This document shows, in pieces, positions 28,228 through 30,381 of a DNA stretch of 30,381 nt. The notes below the pieces were generated by a model. It searched no databases and was not told where the DNA came from. It was given only the letters and a program-made list of their open reading frames with translations. Numbering within the stretch: position 1 is the stretch's first letter; each line of letters starts with the position of its first letter. Origin of the DNA: Chrysochromulina parva (taxonomy: Eukaryota; Haptophyta; Prymnesiales; Chrysochromulinaceae); contig PJAB01000301.1 in assembly GCA_002887195.1 (NCBI GenBank), forward strand, positions 1 to 30,381. The letters run 5' to 3'. Made by a program: the position numbers and the translations under genes.

Positions 28228-28280
28228 ATCCACAACAGAGCGTCCCCTCCCCCCTTCCCCTCTTTGGGGGGGTTGTGGAT
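28228..28280. repeat. Inverted repeat able to form a hairpin
   Basis: ATCCACAAC (28228-28236) is matched by GTTGTGGAT (28272-28280), with inner C-run and G-run stretches that can extend the stem. The right arm is also half of the 14-bp palindrome TTGTGGATCCACAA (28273-28286). It lies about 170 bp after the BTA1 stop. Confidence 0.75.
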
Positions 28281-28354
28281 CCACAACAATACGTGGAACC
28301 GGCCAAAGCGATAACCGAGCAGAGCGCCGCACCGTGTGACACGCTTACTCACCG

Positions 28355-28461
28355 TGTGACTCACCGTGTGACTCACCGTGTGACTCACCGTGTGACTCAC
28401 CGTGTGACTCACCGTGTGACTCACCGTGTGACTCACCGTGTGACTCACCGTGTGACTCACC
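28355..28461 (+). repeat. 12-bp tandem repeat with nine TGACTCA sites
   Basis: Unit GTGTGACTCACC repeated perfectly. TGACTCA, the AP-1/Gcn4-type bZIP core, occurs at 28357, 28369, 28381, 28393, 28405, 28417, 28429, 28441 and 28453. Confidence 0.95.
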
Positions 28462-29148
28462 GGCCATCTGCCGGCAGGCAGTCGGGAGGGGGGAGGGGGT
28501 GGGCGTGCGCTCGGACGCTGCAGGCGTGTGCTGGTTGGGGCTTACGGGTGGGGGCGCGTGCACACAAAAGACTTGTGGTCCGCCCAGCATCGGGCGTCAA
28601 CAGCACAGCACGCCACGTGCTGCCGCAAGAGGGAAGATTCTGTTCCTCATCCGACTCCATATGGAGAAGACTCGTGGCGCGCCCGGCGGGGAGAAGTTTT
28701 GAGCACGCAGGTTGAATGGGCTCTCTCTGACACTCTCCGACCGTCGACGTCGGAGTACGTACATGCGATTTACAGAGCTGTATTGAGTGTATTCCGGTGT
28801 TCACACCGTCCCATCGGTGATTTGTGGTTTAAATGGCTGCTATTGCGAGACGAGTGTGTGAGCTTCGTTGTGCACTGTGATTACTGGGCTCTGGGGTCTG
28901 CTCGGACCGCGCGACCGCCGACGCGGCGACGGTAAGGCGACGGCTGGCCCTAACTCAATCCTCTCGACAGGACACTCGACCGGACACACTGTTCTCAGTC
29001 CTCTGTTGTGATGTGATCTTGTTCCGGATGCGCGCAAGAAGAAGGTCAGTGGAGGCGGCGGTGCGTGATGTGTCATTTTAATCAAAGTTACGTTAATGGC
29101 GATTTTCACTTTCCGCACCCTTTTTGCCGCGACCGACTGTTGAGTGAC

Positions 29149-29162
29149 TGTATCCGGATACA
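29149..29162. promoter_or_regulatory. Perfect 14-bp palindrome upstream of SPX-RING
   Basis: TGTATCCGGATACA reads the same on both strands and lies 62 bp before the SPX-RING ATG, where a dimeric transcription factor site or leader hairpin would be plausible. It may be chance. Confidence 0.35.
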
Positions 29163-29223
29163 GCACAATAGTCTTGAGGCCATCTGTGCTCCTGCCAACC
29201 GCAATCAACTGCCCGCCTTGGCC

Positions 29224-30015
29224 ATGAAATTTGGCAAGCTGTGCGAGGAGGCGTTCCGGAAGCTGGAACTCGATCTGCCTGCCTTCCCTTATAAGCTGGC
29301 CAAAAAGCAGTTGAAAGCTGCTGCCCTACAACTCTGCGGACTGGCCGCCCAAGTCGTCTTTTTCAACTTCCTCCGACGGGAACTCAAGCTCATCGATGCC
29401 AAATGGTCGTGCGCGGCACGCCAAATTGTGCAGGCTAAGGTTGCTCCTATCACTACCGCATTCCTCACCACCGTCGGGTTGCGGCGGCGTCCGGGCACTG
29501 AAGCAGCACGGAAGCTCGATGCGTGGGCGAGACTCTCACGGGACGGTATACGCAAGATCGTGAAGAAGTACAACAAGCAGCTCGGTTCTCGGTGTGGGCA
29601 CATTGCCGAGCTCCCCGGCACGCCGCCCCGGTTTGTCCGCTCTCGGCTGCGCACCGAATTGGAGATCCTCGCGCAGCAGGAGGAGGCCACAGAGGGCGGG
29701 AACTCTGCTGCACTTGACTGCCCAGTCTGCTTGGAGACCCTCTTCGACCCGGTGGCCCCCGAGTGCGGGCACGCCTTGTGCCGCGAGTGCTTCCTGGCGC
29801 TCTGCCAAAGGTGTGACACATCGCAATGTCCAATTTGCCGTCGGCCTGCCACCAATACACGGCGCATGCCAGCATGCGGAGCGATGGCCATGGCGGCGGA
29901 TCCAGAGGCGCACGCCGCTCGGAAGCGTGCCGCAGAGAAAGAGGAGGTCGCGAATCTGGTCAAGCAGTTTGCGTACAGGATCCGGCAGCACCCGATGTAT
30001 GGCCCGCACGCGTAG
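29224..30015 (+). CDS. SPX-RING protein, probable E3 ubiquitin ligase (NLA-like)
   Basis: 263 residues from ATG 29224; the frame is open further upstream, but SPX domains begin MKFGK, which fixes the start. SPX at ~1-125: MKFGKLCEEAF, then YKLAKKQLK (Tyr23, Lys27, Lys28, Lys31), FFNFLRRELKLID, and IRKIVKKYNKQLG, the Lys-rich helix. These Lys/Tyr surfaces bind inositol (pyro)phosphates in known SPX domains. RING at 166-205: C166-C169, C181, H183, C186, C189, C202-C205, a full C3HC4 set. A short basic tail follows (KRAAEKEEVANLVKQF). In plants, the same SPX-RING architecture (NLA/BAH1) ubiquitinates phosphate transporters. Substrate here is unknown. It sits downstream of BTA1 on the same strand, about 1.2 kb away. 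Confidence 0.9.
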   Translation: MKFGKLCEEAFRKLELDLPAFPYKLAKKQLKAAALQLCGLAAQVVFFNFLRRELKLIDAKWSCAARQIVQAKVAPITTAFLTTVGLRRRPGTEAARKLDAWARLSRDGIRKIVKKYNKQLGSRCGHIAELPGTPPRFVRSRLRTELEILAQQEEATEGGNSAALDCPVCLETLFDPVAPECGHALCRECFLALCQRCDTSQCPICRRPATNTRRMPACGAMAMAADPEAHAARKRAAEKEEVANLVKQFAYRIRQHPMYGPHA

Positions 30016-30381
30016 CCCGATTTTGGGGGGCTCCACACGGCAGATCGGCAGATCGGCCCAGCAGCGTGGTTCTCACCGGCGAATGACCATGCCAAGATTT
30101 CCCTGCCAACTAAGGCAAGGAGTATGCACAAGGCAACGTAACAAGGTACCATACCTTACTTACCTTACTAGACCTTATTTACCATAGTTACCTTACGGTT
30201 ACCCATACTTACCATTAAGTGTTATTGTTACCTTAAACCATCCCCGTTACGCTTACGGGTGGAGACATCCCGAGTGAGAGGGTCCCGCCCTGTACCCTCT
30301 AGACCCCTTTTCTGGACCCTCGGGACCCCTGGACCCCTGGACCCCTCTGGGACCCCTGGACCCTCGGGACCCCCAGGCTGG
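30016..30381. repeat. Low-complexity right edge
   Basis: No gene is seen. At 30145-30240 TTACC/CTTAC words recur (TACCTTACTTACCTTACTAG and similar). From about 30290 to the end the sequence is an imperfect tandem of GGACCCCT/GGACCCTC units, which continues past the window. Either could be subterminal satellite or simply a minisatellite. Confidence 0.75.

Larger units (their letters stand above)
28058..29223. other. Intergenic region between BTA1 and SPX-RING
   Basis: 1.17 kb with no gene I can support; the open frames crossing it come from repeats. In order it holds: a C-rich block with a near-duplicate TGCCCACT(G/A)GGACAC; an inverted repeat 28228-28280; nine TGACTCA motifs at 12-bp spacing (28357-28459); G-rich sequence; a more AT-rich part from 28700; and a perfect 14-bp palindrome at 29149. 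The latter half is probably the promoter and leader of the SPX-RING gene. Confidence 0.55.

Noticed and set aside
28355..28461. Repeat array considered as CRISPR
   Set aside because: Perfect 12-bp tandem units with no spacers, in a eukaryotic context with no cas genes.
27972..28715. 247-codon plus-strand frame across the 3' end of BTA1 and the repeat array
   Set aside because: Its THRV repeats are the 12-bp satellite translated; no domain, and it overlaps BTA1 in another frame.
29068..29223. N-terminal extension of the SPX-RING protein from an upstream in-frame ATG
   Set aside because: SPX domains start MKFGK at the very N-terminus; the upstream 52 codons look like leader sequence.

Overview
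This window looks like nuclear DNA of a GC-rich unicellular alga. A haptophyte is my best guess, inferred from overall style without any search. It is eukaryotic: coding sequence is interrupted by GT-AG introns, genes are unlinked in function and lie on both strands, and starts sit in Kozak-like contexts. Recognisable families include a soluble adenylyl cyclase, a fused betaine-lipid synthase, an SPX-RING protein, CacyBP/SIP and an ATG27-like membrane protein. I see no rRNA, tRNA, CRISPR array or transposase.

Layout. 1-243 (-): 5' end of an unidentified gene running off the edge. 1165-2340 (-): Cys-rich, possibly secreted protein. 2580-6956 (+): 1458-residue Ala/Gly-rich helical-repeat protein. 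7484-8932 (+): largely disordered protein with a possible beta-grasp N-terminus. 9522-10584 (-): ATG27/mannose-6-phosphate-receptor-like protein, two exons. 10765-21084 (+): six-exon, 3146-residue soluble adenylyl cyclase, the main gene here. 21348-22622 (-): PhyH-type Fe(II)/2-oxoglutarate dioxygenase. 23203-24330 (-): SAM-dependent methyltransferase-like protein. 24789-25448 (+): CacyBP/SIP. 26021-28057 (+): BTA1 betaine-lipid synthase. 29224-30015 (+): SPX-RING protein, probably an E3 ligase. The right edge is low-complexity repeat.

The most unusual signal is in the cyclase introns. Three of five (12602-12701, 16974-17109, 18170-18252) begin with a near-perfect copy of the first 24-33 bases of the exon that follows. 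The other two carry a duplication near the donor or at both ends. Their interiors are short tandem repeats drawn from a shared vocabulary (TTGCATGCTGA, CTGATGACCT) and often end CCCTCATCAG. One 51-bp in-frame stretch of exon 3 has the same architecture with the filler inverted, as if the same process can make either an intron or a coding insertion. Other micro-tandem duplications (13, 17, 17 and 21 bp) lie between genes, and one minisatellite is shared, inverted, by two unrelated genes.

Functionally, the right end has a phosphate-economy theme. BTA1 makes phosphorus-free membrane lipid, and SPX domains sense inositol (pyro)phosphates, the phosphate-status signal. The two genes are neighbours on the same strand, and nine TGACTCA motifs at exact 12-bp spacing lie between them. 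The cyclase keeps the residues expected for catalysis and may be a bicarbonate/pH/calcium-responsive cAMP source, although one bicarbonate-site residue appears replaced.
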